A stretch of 64,000 bases of DNA from an uncultured Porphyromonadaceae bacterium (GCA_902489275.1 CABTZK010000001.1:62001-126000), one strand, 5' to 3'. Shown: positions 17,637 through 26,282, numbered from the stretch's first letter. Numbers and translations are program-made. The notes: generated by a model from the sequence alone, not told the origin.

Positions 17637-17667
17637 GCGGCCAATAATCAAAAGACTATCGGCCGCT
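17636..17667 (-). terminator. probable terminator of the OmpA-family gene
   Basis: AGCGGCC (17636-17642) pairs with GGCCGCT (17661-17667) around an 18-base loop. On the minus strand the 3' arm runs directly into TTTG, which is also the -33 box of the next gene. The T tract is short. Confidence 0.5.
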
Positions 17668-17718
17668 CTTGTTTTTGGTCTCACATGGGTCCTCTGTGAG
17701 GCCCGTTTCGGTCAAACC

Positions 17719-18408
17719 CTATTGGAGGGTGCCGTCATTGGCTTCGCGCACCATCTCCTCGTTGGCTGTAATGTAGATCTCAACACGGCGATTTTGCGCG
17801 CGGCCAGCCTCGGTGTCATTGCTGGCCACGGGTTGGTCGTAGGCCATGCCTTGGCTGGTCATGCGGCTGCTGGCCACACCCGAATTGTTCAAATAGGCTT
17901 TCACCACATTGGCGCGTTCCGACGAGACTTTCTCGTTAGCGGCGCGAGTGCCAACATTGTCGGTGTGACCGAAAATTTGCACGTTTGTCTTTGGGTTGTT
18001 TTGAAGTGATACGGCAAACTTGGAAAGTGAGTTCTTTGCGCTTTGGCTCAAATTCGTCTTGTTGAAACCAAAGAGAATGCCGCTGTCAAAGGTCACCTTG
18101 ATGGCTTTAAGGTTGTTTTGATCGGTCACGGTACTCACTTGCGCACCGTCAATTTGAGCAAGTTCCTGGGCTTGCTTGTCCATTTTCTTGCCAATGAGCG
18201 TGCCAGCAGTGCCGCCTGCCACAGCGCCAATTGCGGCACCAACTACAGCGCCCTTGCCATGACCGATAAGCGCTCCAATTCCTGCACCTGCGGCAGCGCC
18301 GCCTCCTGCACCCAAAAGACCGCCTTTCGTGGCATTGTTCATTGATCCACAGCCTGAAAGGCCAAAAATGAGCGAAACGCTCAACAATAAACTAAAGAGT
18401 TTTTTCAT
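17719..18408 (-). CDS. OmpA-family outer-membrane lipoprotein (YiaD-like)
   Basis: The likely start is the ATG at 18408 (MKKLFSLLLS), giving 229 residues. The signal sequence ends in the lipobox LSGC with Cys20 as the lipidated residue. A glycine-rich region follows (KGGLLGAGGGAAAGAGIGAL, then GKGAVVGAAIGAVAGG), the Gly-zipper typical of this class. The C-terminal OmpA domain (NVQIFGHTDNVGTRAANEKV, RAQNRRVEIYI) binds peptidoglycan through its conserved Asp and Arg. It should tether the outer membrane to the wall. Residues upstream of 18408 in the frame are unlikely to be translated. Confidence 0.9.
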   Translation of the reverse strand: MKKLFSLLLSVSLIFGLSGCGSMNNATKGGLLGAGGGAAAGAGIGALIGHGKGAVVGAAIGAVAGGTAGTLIGKKMDKQAQELAQIDGAQVSTVTDQNNLKAIKVTFDSGILFGFNKTNLSQSAKNSLSKFAVSLQNNPKTNVQIFGHTDNVGTRAANEKVSSERANVVKAYLNNSGVASSRMTSQGMAYDQPVASNDTEAGRAQNRRVEIYITANEEMVREANDGTLQ

Positions 18409-18464
18409 CATGTTTTTTATTTTATGGTAAATGAGTAGTTCTTTCAAATGCTGTTTTCAAGTTA

Positions 18465-18472
18465 CAAATATA
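18465..18472 (-). promoter_or_regulatory. -7 box of the OmpA-family gene
   Basis: The minus strand has TATATTTG, a perfect TAnnTTTG. No clear TTTG lies 19-21 bases upstream. The leader would be about 50 bases. Confidence 0.45.
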
Positions 18473-18599
18473 AAAATTTTTAGTTTAAATTGACTTGCTT
18501 TCAGGATTAAATTTCACTTTTAATTTTAAATTATCTTTAAGACCGAATCCATTGCCAAAGGTTTAATCACCAAATTAATGACACCTGAAAAAAAATGAT

Positions 18600-18607
18600 T
18601 ATCTTTG
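18600..18607 (+). promoter_or_regulatory. -7 box very close to the nspC start
   Basis: TATCTTTG matches TAnnTTTG exactly, but only 5 bases separate it from the ATG at 18613 and 14 from the ATG at 18622. No good -33 box is visible. If used, the mRNA would be nearly leaderless and translation would begin at 18622. Confidence 0.35.
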
Positions 18608-18621
18608 CAGTAATGAACAAT

Positions 18622-19737
18622 ATGAAAACCCCATATTATATTATATATGAGGAGTCGCTTCGGGGCAACCTCAATCTGATTACCCACGTGGCTCATGAGG
18701 CAGGCGTGAAAATCATCATGGCTTTCAAGGCCAATGCGCTATGGAAATCGTTTCCGGTCTTTCGTGAATATGGATTTTGCGCTGCTGCCAGCTCGGTCAA
18801 CGAGATGCGCTTGGCAAACGAGGAGTTGCGTTGCAAGACGCACACCTACTGCCCCGCCTACACCGACGAGACAATCGGGCAATTTATCACTGGCAGCAGC
18901 CATATCACCTTTAACTCTGTCGACCAATTTTGCCGATTCAAAAGCCAGGTGTTAGCGGCTGGCATCAGTTGTGGCCTGCGCATCAATCCCATGTGCTCGG
19001 TCATCGAGACCGATATTTACAACCCCTGCAGCCCTGGCTCCCGATTCGGCATTGTGGCCAGCGACCTCGACGCTCTTCCCGATGGCATTGAAGGGCTTCA
19101 TTTCCATGCGCTGTGCGAGTCTACCTCGCACGATTTGGAAGTGGTGCTGGCTGCTGTTGTAGCGCAATTTGGCAAGTTCCTGCCACAATTGAAATGGATC
19201 AACATGGGAGGCGGTCACTTGATGACCAGCAAGGACTATGACTGCAATCACTTGATTGGCTTGCTGCAAGATTTCCGTGCCCAATTCCCCAATTTAGAGG
19301 TTATTTTAGAGCCTGGCAGCGCATTTTGCTGGCAAACGGGCGACTTGGAGGCCTCGGTGGTTGATGTCGTGGAGAATAGCGGCATTAAAACCGCCATTGT
19401 TGATGTGTCGTTTGCCTGTCACATGCCCGACTGCTTGGAAATGCCCTACCAGCCAGTCATTGCTCAAGCGCTTCCAGAAGTGGACCGCTCACAGCCAACC
19501 TACCGCATCGGCGGCAATACCTGCCTGAGCGGTGATTTTGTGGGCGATTGGAGCTTTGATCATGAGTTGCGGCGTGGCGAGCGCCTCACATTTAAGGATA
19601 TGAACCACTACACGACAGTTAAGACCAACATGTTCAACGGCGTTCAGCATCCTTCATTGGCCATGCTGCATTGTGACGGCCGCATTGAGGTACTGCGCCA
19701 GTTCACCTATGAGGACTACAAGCTCAGGATGGACTGA
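18622..19737 (+). CDS. nspC: carboxynorspermidine decarboxylase
   Basis: A PLP-dependent, alanine-racemase-fold decarboxylase that converts carboxyspermidine or carboxynorspermidine to spermidine or norspermidine, the last step of the polyamine route used by many gut Bacteroidetes. The Schiff-base lysine is Lys36 in IIMAFKANALW. Other landmarks are HFHALCESTSHDLE, the phosphate-binding NMGGGH, LEPGSAF and the substrate-site FACHMPDCLEMPY. The product has 371 residues from the ATG at 18622 (ATG 18613 adds three). The partner carboxyspermidine dehydrogenase is not in the window. Confidence 0.93.
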   Translation: MKTPYYIIYEESLRGNLNLITHVAHEAGVKIIMAFKANALWKSFPVFREYGFCAAASSVNEMRLANEELRCKTHTYCPAYTDETIGQFITGSSHITFNSVDQFCRFKSQVLAAGISCGLRINPMCSVIETDIYNPCSPGSRFGIVASDLDALPDGIEGLHFHALCESTSHDLEVVLAAVVAQFGKFLPQLKWINMGGGHLMTSKDYDCNHLIGLLQDFRAQFPNLEVILEPGSAFCWQTGDLEASVVDVVENSGIKTAIVDVSFACHMPDCLEMPYQPVIAQALPEVDRSQPTYRIGGNTCLSGDFVGDWSFDHELRRGERLTFKDMNHYTTVKTNMFNGVQHPSLAMLHCDGRIEVLRQFTYEDYKLRMD

Positions 19738-19794
19738 TACCTCACCTCCCACTCCCTATAGCATAATATCACATTAAAAATATTAAAAACAACT

Positions 19795-20973
19795 ATGAGT
19801 ATTACAAACTTTGCCCCAGGCGTACACTATGTGGGCGTTAATGACCGAACAACAGAGTTTTTTGAGAGCTTGTGGCTTATCCCATTAGGCGTTTCCTACA
19901 ACTCCTATCTTGTTGAAGGCCAAAAGACAGCACTCATCGACACGGTTGACATCAATAGCTATTATCAATTTTTGGACAACGTGAAAGCGGTCTTAGGCGA
20001 CAAGCCACTCGACTACATAATTATTAGTCACATGGAGCATGACCACTCGGGGGCAATCAGCTTGCTTCGCCAGCAGTACCCTCATGTCACGATTGTCGGC
20101 AACGAGAAAACAGCTTGCATGCTCAAAGGGTTCTTTGGAATTGAAGAAGGCGTTCAAGTCATTAAGGATGGAGATACGGTGGACTTAGGTGGGAAAAAAC
20201 TCAAGTTTTTCCTCACCCCCATGCTTCACTGGCCAGAAACCATGATGACTTATGTTGAGGAAGAGGGCATCCTCTTCTCGGGCGACGCATTTGGCTGCTT
20301 TGGCGCGTTGAATGGAGCTGTTGTTGACGGTGACATGGACACCAGCATGCACTGGATGGAGATGTACCGCTACTATGCGTCAATTGTGGCAAAATATGGA
20401 GTCTCGGTCAAGAATGCCATGAAAAAGATTAGCGGGATTGACGTCAAGTATATTTGCTCAACTCACGGCCCCGTGTGGCATGACGAAATAGCGAAAGCCA
20501 TTGACATTTACACTGCACTGGCCGAGTGGGAAGCCCAAAAGGGCGTGGTCATTGCCTACTCTTCGATGCACGGGAACACAACGGTTGCGGCCGAGATTCT
20601 TGCCCGCCGATTGGCAGAAAATGGCGTGAAAAACGTTGTCCTTCAAAACTTGGCCAATAGCGACATCAGTTATGTGCTCATGAACATAGCCCGATTCAAG
20701 GGTATTGCCATAGGAGGACCTACCTATAATACAGAATTGAACCCTCGAATCTCACTCTTGCTGCAGGCCATGAAGAATCGTAACGTGCAAAATCGTGTGG
20801 TAGGCTGCTTTGGCTCCTACTCATGGTCTCCAGGCGTTACCAAGAAGATGGCTGCTGGGTTTGAATGCCTGAAAGTAGAGCTGCTCAAACCCGTTGAGTT
20901 CAAGCACGCTGTCAAGCCAGCCGATATTGAAGCGCTTCACGCAATGGCCGACGCCCTTGCCGCAAAGCTCTAA
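19795..20973 (+). CDS. flavodiiron protein (A-type flavoprotein, FprA-like)
   Basis: Reduces O2 to water and/or NO to N2O without releasing reactive intermediates; a protective enzyme in anaerobes. The 392 residues consist of an N-terminal metallo-beta-lactamase-like diiron domain and a C-terminal flavodoxin domain. Diiron ligands are His79, Glu81, Asp83 (HMEHDH), His146 (MLHWPE), Asp165 (FSGDAFG) and His225 (CSTHGP), all present. The FMN phosphate loop is SSMHGNT near 257-263. No rubredoxin domain is fused, so an external electron donor is required. It is convergent with a Crp/Fnr regulator gene. Confidence 0.93.
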   Translation: MSITNFAPGVHYVGVNDRTTEFFESLWLIPLGVSYNSYLVEGQKTALIDTVDINSYYQFLDNVKAVLGDKPLDYIIISHMEHDHSGAISLLRQQYPHVTIVGNEKTACMLKGFFGIEEGVQVIKDGDTVDLGGKKLKFFLTPMLHWPETMMTYVEEEGILFSGDAFGCFGALNGAVVDGDMDTSMHWMEMYRYYASIVAKYGVSVKNAMKKISGIDVKYICSTHGPVWHDEIAKAIDIYTALAEWEAQKGVVIAYSSMHGNTTVAAEILARRLAENGVKNVVLQNLANSDISYVLMNIARFKGIAIGGPTYNTELNPRISLLLQAMKNRNVQNRVVGCFGSYSWSPGVTKKMAAGFECLKVELLKPVEFKHAVKPADIEALHAMADALAAKL

Positions 20974-21000
20974 TTGCCCAATCCACAGAGATAAGCAAAA

Positions 21001-21046
21001 GAGGGGGTGCGAGTCGCAGCGACGCACTCGCCCCCTTTTTGTTTTG
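21001..21046 (+). terminator. terminator of the flavodiiron protein gene
   Basis: GGGGG (21003-21007) and CGAGT (21010-21014) pair with ACTCG and CCCCC (21026-21035), with a 2-base bulge, followed by five T, G, four T. Confidence 0.8.
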
Positions 21047-21090
21047 CAAGGCTTTACCAACGGGGAGAAGCTGTTGGTGAAACGATGAAA

Positions 21091-21774
21091 CTAATTGGAA
21101 GAGTCAACCAATGCGGCGAGCGCTTTGCGGTTGAGTACTTGTATCTCCGACAGGGAATAGTCGATGATGCCCTTTTCTCTCAACTCGCTCAGCGCATTCA
21201 ACAATGACGTGCGACGCGCGCCAAGCGCCAAGCATAAATCTTTCTGGCGAAACGAGAGCTTGGTACCGTAGGACTTCGCCGTTGTGAGGGTGATAATGAA
21301 CTTTGCCAGCCGTTCGGCAATGTGTCCCTTGCTTTGCGCCAAGATCGAGAACGCACGCTTCTGTGAGTTAAGCGACAGGTAATTTAAAATATTTAAGATG
21401 AAGATGGGGTTGCTCTGCAAGATGTCGATGTAGTCACTTTTTAGAATTTGCAAGATGCCGCAAGAACCGCTGGCAAACACGTCATAGGGATAAACAGTGC
21501 GACGGCCAAACAGGAACTCGGGGCCGATCACATCAGGGGCATCCAGGAACTGGGATAACGTGAGACGAGCAGCAACGCTTGCAGTGACGATTCTCACACT
21601 CCCCGACACGATAAAGCGCAAGTGGGTGCACTCATCGCCTGTGGCGATAAACTTTTCGCCATCGCTTAATTTCAGGAAATGAAAAGGAACTTTCTCGATG
21701 ATTGTTTCGAGTTGCTCGTGGCTTGCCCCTTGAAGCAGCGGAAGTGCCATCATCTGATTAAACATGTTTTCCAT
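21091..21774 (-). CDS. Crp/Fnr-family transcriptional regulator
   Basis: A 227-residue regulator. Residues 20-120 form the cyclic-nucleotide-binding-type sensor domain (SDGEKFIATGDECTHLRFIV, SGSVRIVT). A long dimerisation helix follows and residues 150-225 are a winged helix (LSFRQKDLCLALGARRTSLL, NALSELREKGIIDYS). There is no N-terminal cysteine cluster, so it is not a typical Fe-S Fnr; a CRP-like ligand or haem sensor is possible. It follows hisS by 29 bases on the same strand and is probably co-transcribed. Its placement opposite the flavodiiron gene suggests, but does not show, a role in oxygen or NO response. Confidence 0.88.
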   Translation of the reverse strand: MENMFNQMMALPLLQGASHEQLETIIEKVPFHFLKLSDGEKFIATGDECTHLRFIVSGSVRIVTASVAARLTLSQFLDAPDVIGPEFLFGRRTVYPYDVFASGSCGILQILKSDYIDILQSNPIFILNILNYLSLNSQKRAFSILAQSKGHIAERLAKFIITLTTAKSYGTKLSFRQKDLCLALGARRTSLLNALSELREKGIIDYSLSEIQVLNRKALAALVDSSN

Positions 21775-21803
21775 CTTCTCTCTCTGCCTCGTGATCCGTT
21801 AGT

Positions 21804-23165
21804 CTATTTCAATTTCGCCACAACCTCGTCAATGGTCAAATTTTCCTGATTGCCGCTTTCCATATCTTTCAAGGCGATTATCCCCTTGGAAAGTTCACTC
21901 TCGCCAATCATCGCGGCAAATGGCATGTGCTTGCTGTTGGCATAGTTCAACTGTTTTCTCATTTTTGCAGCATCGGGATAGAGTTCAGCGGCAATGCCCT
22001 CGCCTCGCAGTCTCGTGACATAGGCCAACGAGGCCTGGGCTTCCTTTTCGCCAAAGTTGAGGAAAAGAACGCGCGTAGACGACAACGTGTCGCTGGGATA
22101 CAAGTCAAGCGCATTGAGCACATCGTAGATGCGGTCGGCGCCAAAGCTGATGCCCACCCCCGACAATCCAGGCATGCCAAAGACCCCCGTCAAGTTGTCA
22201 TACCGGCCTCCGCCCAAGATGCTGCCCATAGCCACATCAAGCGCCTTGGTCTCGAAAATGGTGCCTGTGTAGTAGTTTAATCCTCGCGCGAGCGAGACAT
22301 CAAGTTCCACCGCCGATTTTAAATTCAAGGCCGACGCATGATTGAGCACATAGCTCAACTCCTCGACACCCTTCATGCCCACTTCGCTTCCTGAAAGAAG
22401 TTGGCTCAATGTGGCCAGTTTCTCGTCATTCGTGCCTTTCAGCGTGAGCAGGGGCTGCAGCTGACCGATGACTTCCTGACTCAAGCCTTTCTCCATCAGC
22501 TCGGCATTCACATTGTCAATGCCGATTTTATCCATTTTGTCAATCGCGACGGTGATGTCAATGATCTTGTCGGGAGCGCCAATCACTTCGGCTATTCCAC
22601 TCAGGACCTTGCGATTATTGATTTTTATCACAATATTGATCCCAAATCGGCTGTAAACCTCATTGATCATTGAGATAAGCTCCACCTCATTGAGCAGCGA
22701 GTCACTGCCCACCACGTCGGCGTCACATTGATAAAACTCACGGTAACGACCTTTCTGGGGACGGTCGGCACGCCACACGGGCTGAATCTGGTAACGCTTG
22801 AATGGCATTTGAATCTCCTCTCTATGCGTCACCACATAACGGGCAAATGGCACTGTGAGGTCGTAGCGAAGCCCTTTTTCGCTGATCTTTGATATAAGAT
22901 GAATGTAGTCTTTTCGCGCCAATAACTCGGCGGGAGCATTCTTCAAGAAGTCGCCGCTGTTGAGCAATTTGAAGAGCAGTTTATCACCCTCCTCGCCGTA
23001 TTTCCCCATGAGGGTCGACAAGTTCTCCATGGCAGGTGTCTCTATCTGCTGAAAACCGTACAGCAGAAACACCTCTCTAATCGTGTTGAAAATATAGTTG
23101 CGTTTCGCCATCTCGATGGGCGAAAAGTCTCTTGTCCCTTTAGGGATTGACGGTTTCTGTGCCAT
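21804..23165 (-). CDS. hisS: histidyl-tRNA synthetase
   Basis: Class II aminoacyl-tRNA synthetase that charges tRNA-His. I use the ATG at 23165 (MAQKPSIPKGTRDFSP), giving 453 residues; an upstream TTG adds two. Motif 1 is FQQIETPAMENL, motif 2 WRADRPQKGRYREFYQCD, HisA signature GLNYYTGTIFE, and motif 3 GGGRYDNL with GVGISFGADRI. The C-terminal anticodon-binding domain starts near residue 355. A perfect promoter lies 30 bases upstream. Confidence 0.97.
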   Translation of the reverse strand: MAQKPSIPKGTRDFSPIEMAKRNYIFNTIREVFLLYGFQQIETPAMENLSTLMGKYGEEGDKLLFKLLNSGDFLKNAPAELLARKDYIHLISKISEKGLRYDLTVPFARYVVTHREEIQMPFKRYQIQPVWRADRPQKGRYREFYQCDADVVGSDSLLNEVELISMINEVYSRFGINIVIKINNRKVLSGIAEVIGAPDKIIDITVAIDKMDKIGIDNVNAELMEKGLSQEVIGQLQPLLTLKGTNDEKLATLSQLLSGSEVGMKGVEELSYVLNHASALNLKSAVELDVSLARGLNYYTGTIFETKALDVAMGSILGGGRYDNLTGVFGMPGLSGVGISFGADRIYDVLNALDLYPSDTLSSTRVLFLNFGEKEAQASLAYVTRLRGEGIAAELYPDAAKMRKQLNYANSKHMPFAAMIGESELSKGIIALKDMESGNQENLTIDEVVAKLK

Positions 23166-23193
23166 GACCAACTGTTGATGATTAATTGTAGTG

Positions 23194-23225
23194 CAAAATT
23201 ACGGTAAACAATTGTGATTTGCAAA
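23194..23225 (-). promoter_or_regulatory. promoter of hisS
   Basis: The minus strand reads TTTG (23225-23222), 20 bases, TAATTTTG (23201-23194). Both boxes are perfect. The leader would be about 22 bases. Confidence 0.85.
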
Positions 23226-23326
23226 TGTAAAAAAAACGAATTATGGCCGTCTATCCACAAAATCACTGCACGAAGTTCAAGTAAAATGGAAAATCGCCGT
23301 CATTTGCATTTTTTGAGAGATAAACA

Positions 23327-23357
23327 TTTGCCATCTCACAAATCATTTGTACCTTTC
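23327..23357 (+). promoter_or_regulatory. promoter of the frameshifted lipoprotein gene
   Basis: TTTG (23327-23330), 19 bases, TACCTTTC (23350-23357), one mismatch in the last base of the -7 box. The leader to the ATG at 23386 would be about 22 bases. Confidence 0.55.
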
Positions 23358-23385
23358 GCCATCAGAATCCATAATTACTTGTGAT

Positions 23386-24013
23386 ATGAAAAAGATATTA
23401 TCGTTATTTATCGTGGCTATGGCAGTCGTATCGTGCACATTCTCAAGCAAAGACAACCATGCTGAAAACAGTGACTCCACCCAAGTGGCATCCGAAATCA
23501 CCGCTGGAAGTTTCGCCGCTAACTTGGACAAACTCCTATCGGAGGGCGACACTGCCAAAATCCAACAACTCATTGGCGATGCCAACAAGTATTGCGCGGA
23601 ACTTGCCAAAAATGACCAAACGGGCGCAGCCAACCTTCTTGAACAAATCAAAAAGACACTGAGCGAAAATGCCGACAGGCTGAAAAATGTGGGCCTCAAT
23701 GCCGACGCCATCGCCAACAAAGCGACAGAACTTCCTGGCGATGTTAAAAATGCCGTGATTTTCGGCTGCCGACAGCATTGAGAAAGCCGAGGCCGACCAG
23801 GCGGTGGAAGACGCTAAAAGCGCCGTGAGCAAAGCCGCAAGCGACATTAAAGACGCAGCAGCCGACAAAGCCAAAGAAGTGAGCAACAAGGCGAAAGAAG
23901 GCGCTGAGAACTTGAAAAAGAATGCTCAAGAGGGGATTGGCAAGGCTAAAGAGAAAATCGCCAATAGTGCCAACCAGACCGCCGATGCAATCCGAGATCT
24001 TGGCAAGAAATAA
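23386..24013 (+). pseudogene. Ala/Lys-rich lipoprotein split by a frameshift
   Basis: The first frame starts at 23386 with a lipoprotein signal (MKKILSLFIVAMAVVSC, Cys17) and runs about 120 residues of helical Ala/Leu/Asn-rich sequence before ending at TGA 23779-23781. A second frame, shifted by +1, is open from about 23759 to 24013. It continues the same style: SAADSIEKAEADQAVEDAKS, then repeats such as KAKEVSNKAKEGAENLKK. Joined by removing one T from the TTTT at 23758-23762, they give a single roughly 208-residue lipoprotein ending in an apolipoprotein/LEA-like coiled repeat. The function is unknown. One terminator serves both parts. Confidence 0.75.
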
Positions 24014-24048
24014 GCGCCAACAGGCTCCAGCTTTCTAAAAACACGCTC

Positions 24049-24085
24049 AAGATGTGCCTTACAAAAGGTGTGGAGCACATCTTTT
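24049..24085 (+). terminator. terminator of the lipoprotein gene
   Basis: AAGATGTGC (24049-24057) pairs perfectly with GCACATCTT (24075-24083), 17-base loop, followed by TTTTTCTTTTT. Confidence 0.75.
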
Positions 24086-24089
24086 TCTT

Positions 24090-24119
24090 TTTGGGTCTCG
24101 AAAATTATCCTTACCTTTG
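24090..24119 (+). promoter_or_regulatory. promoter of the DEAD-box helicase gene
   Basis: TTTG (24090-24093), 18 bases, TACCTTTG (24112-24119), a perfect -7 box. The -33 box is the end of the T-rich tail of the preceding terminator. The leader is about 16 bases. Confidence 0.75.
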
Positions 24120-24141
24120 AAAGACAGTATCACGCATTCCA

Positions 24142-25497
24142 ATGAAGCAACAAGAAATTCTTGATCGTGTAGCAGCGCGGCTTGGCATTGAGAAGCTCAA
24201 TGTTATGCAGCAGCAAGTCCTGGAGCAATCGTCGAGTCACCCTGGCGACCTCATCATCTACTCCCCTACTGGAACGGGCAAAACGCTTGCCTACCTCATT
24301 CCACTGCTGAAATCAATCAAAAACTTCGACCAAGAACGGTTGCAAGCCATCATTGTCGTGCCGTCACGTGAACTGGCGAATCAAATTTTCGGCATCGTTG
24401 GCCAACTCGCGACTGGGCTGAAAGCCACGTGTGTGTATGGCGGGCATAGCGTCGGCGACGAGAAGCAATCGCTCGCTATCGAGCCAAGCATTATCGTTGC
24501 CACCCCAGGTCGCCTGCTTGACCATGCCCAGCGTGGCCACGTCAGCCTGCGGAATGTTCGCCAATTGGTGATTGACGAGTTTGACAAGTGCCTTGAGTTA
24601 GGATTTGAACAGGAAATGGAACGCTTGTGCCGGCTCATGCCCAACTTGTCTCGACGCATTTTAACATCGGCAACCGTTCTTTCAGAAATATCTTCATACG
24701 TGCGCATTCACGTCCCACTCGAATGCAATTTCTTAGAAGCTCGACAAGAAGTGGAAAGCCGAATGAAAGTGTGGGAAGCGCGCTCGAACGAAAAGGACAA
24801 ACTTGACGCCTTGCGGCAACTGCTGCTGTCGTTGCCACCAGGCAAAGCGATCGTGTTTGCCAACTACCGCGAGTCGGTTGACCGGATTTATCACTACTTA
24901 GCTCATAATCGCATCTCATCGGGCATTTACCACGGGGGGCTTGAACAAATTGACCGGGAAAAAGCCATTACAATGTTCAATAATGGCTCGTTCCTGGTAC
25001 TGGTTACGACCGACCTTGGCTCGCGCGGATTAGATATTGATGCCGTGGAACATATTATTCATTACCACCTTCCCCTATCGAGCGATGCCTATACTCACCG
25101 CAACGGACGCACAGCGAGAGTCAATGCCACGGGCAACATCTACATTCTTTTGAGCCAAGGAGAGAGTTTGCCGGGTTATATTCAGGCGGATCATCGTTAT
25201 GAACCGGGACATGGCGCTCAAACGATGATTGCCCCCATGGCGACACTTCACTTTTCGGCAGGGCGAAAAGAGAAAATCTCAAAGGGCGATCTCCTCGGGT
25301 TTCTTGCAAGCCATGGCGGCATATTGGGAAGTGAAATCGGGAAAATCAATGTCCATGACCACTACTCGCTTGTGGCGGTGCCAGCCAGCAAGGCCAGCGA
25401 GATACTGCAAGCCATCTCGCCACACAAGCTAAAAGGCAAGAGGGTGCGTGTCACGCAAGCGTTTCCAACTGGCCGGTTGTCCAAGAGTCACAGCTAA
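24142..25497 (+). CDS. DEAD-box RNA helicase with DbpA-type RNA-binding domain
   Basis: ATP-dependent RNA helicase, probably in ribosome assembly, 451 residues. Motif I is SPTGTGKT (41-48), motif Ib PGR, motif II DEFD (145-148, a DEAD variant), motif III SAT (176-178), motif V TTDLGSRGLD. Motif VI is HRNGRTAR (319-326), where the usual form is HRxGRxGR. The last 70 residues (KISKGDLLGFLASHGGILGS, YSLVAVPASKASEIL, KLKGKRVRVT) match the DbpA C-terminal RNA-recognition domain, which in E. coli binds hairpin 92 of 23S rRNA. The single-gene transcript has its own promoter. Confidence 0.9.
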   Translation: MKQQEILDRVAARLGIEKLNVMQQQVLEQSSSHPGDLIIYSPTGTGKTLAYLIPLLKSIKNFDQERLQAIIVVPSRELANQIFGIVGQLATGLKATCVYGGHSVGDEKQSLAIEPSIIVATPGRLLDHAQRGHVSLRNVRQLVIDEFDKCLELGFEQEMERLCRLMPNLSRRILTSATVLSEISSYVRIHVPLECNFLEARQEVESRMKVWEARSNEKDKLDALRQLLLSLPPGKAIVFANYRESVDRIYHYLAHNRISSGIYHGGLEQIDREKAITMFNNGSFLVLVTTDLGSRGLDIDAVEHIIHYHLPLSSDAYTHRNGRTARVNATGNIYILLSQGESLPGYIQADHRYEPGHGAQTMIAPMATLHFSAGRKEKISKGDLLGFLASHGGILGSEIGKINVHDHYSLVAVPASKASEILQAISPHKLKGKRVRVTQAFPTGRLSKSHS

Positions 25498-25556
25498 TCC
25501 ACGCATGACGTTCCCTGCTGCATCACATATCGCAATTTTTCATAGCACTGTTTGAT

Positions 25557-26282
25557 TTGGAAACTGGTAACTATATCTTTCTGCTCGCCATTCTTGGCAG
25601 TTTCATTCTCCGCACGGTTGGATTTGGGTTTGGCATTTTTATCATGACGATGCTTCCGCTCCTGATGCCGTCGTTTGGCGAGGCCACCTGCACATCAGGG
25701 CTGCTCGCAATGAGTACATCGGCCTACGTCGTTTACAAGATGAGGAAGCACCTCCGTGTTCGGAAACTCATTGTCCCTTTGCTCGCTTTCGTAGTGGTTT
25801 CTTCTGCCGCCATCTTCACCATGAAAGGGTTAGACGAATGGTTCTTGAGAATGATATTGGCAATCACGCTCATTTTGGCATCTTTCTATTTCATTCTTTT
25901 TAGCACCAAGATCAGGCTTAGAGCCACTTTCCACGCCCAAGTGTGCATCGGCGCATTGAGTGGCTTGATGGGGGGATTCTTTGGAATGCAAGGCCCGCCT
26001 GCGGTGCTCTACTTCCTTCAGTCAGAGCCCGACAAGGAACATTACATGGCCTTAATCCAAGCCTATCTGCTGGTCAGCAACATCATGATGCTACTGGTGC
26101 GAGCCTACAACGGATTTCTGACAGCCGCCGTTGGATGGGCCTTTTTGTGGGGAATCGGAGGTGTCGCCATCGGAACGGCGCTGGGCACGATGGCCTTCAG
26201 GCACATTCCCCAGCACGCCTTCCGGTATGTTGTGTATGCCTACATCGGTGTGAGTGGCATTTGGATTTTACTCTCGCTCTGA
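25557..26282 (+). CDS. TauE/SafE (TSUP) family membrane transporter
   Basis: A 241-residue integral inner-membrane protein with about eight hydrophobic helices and the family pattern GFGFGIFIMTMLPLL near the N-terminus and GALSGLMGGFFGMQGPPAVL in the second half. TSUP proteins export sulfite, sulfonates or related anions; the substrate here is not defined. No ATG precedes the first helix; the start is most likely the TTG at 25557, since the first in-frame ATG would remove a helix. It is convergent with galE. Confidence 0.82.
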   Translation: METGNYIFLLAILGSFILRTVGFGFGIFIMTMLPLLMPSFGEATCTSGLLAMSTSAYVVYKMRKHLRVRKLIVPLLAFVVVSSAAIFTMKGLDEWFLRMILAITLILASFYFILFSTKIRLRATFHAQVCIGALSGLMGGFFGMQGPPAVLYFLQSEPDKEHYMALIQAYLLVSNIMMLLVRAYNGFLTAAVGWAFLWGIGGVAIGTALGTMAFRHIPQHAFRYVVYAYIGVSGIWILLSL

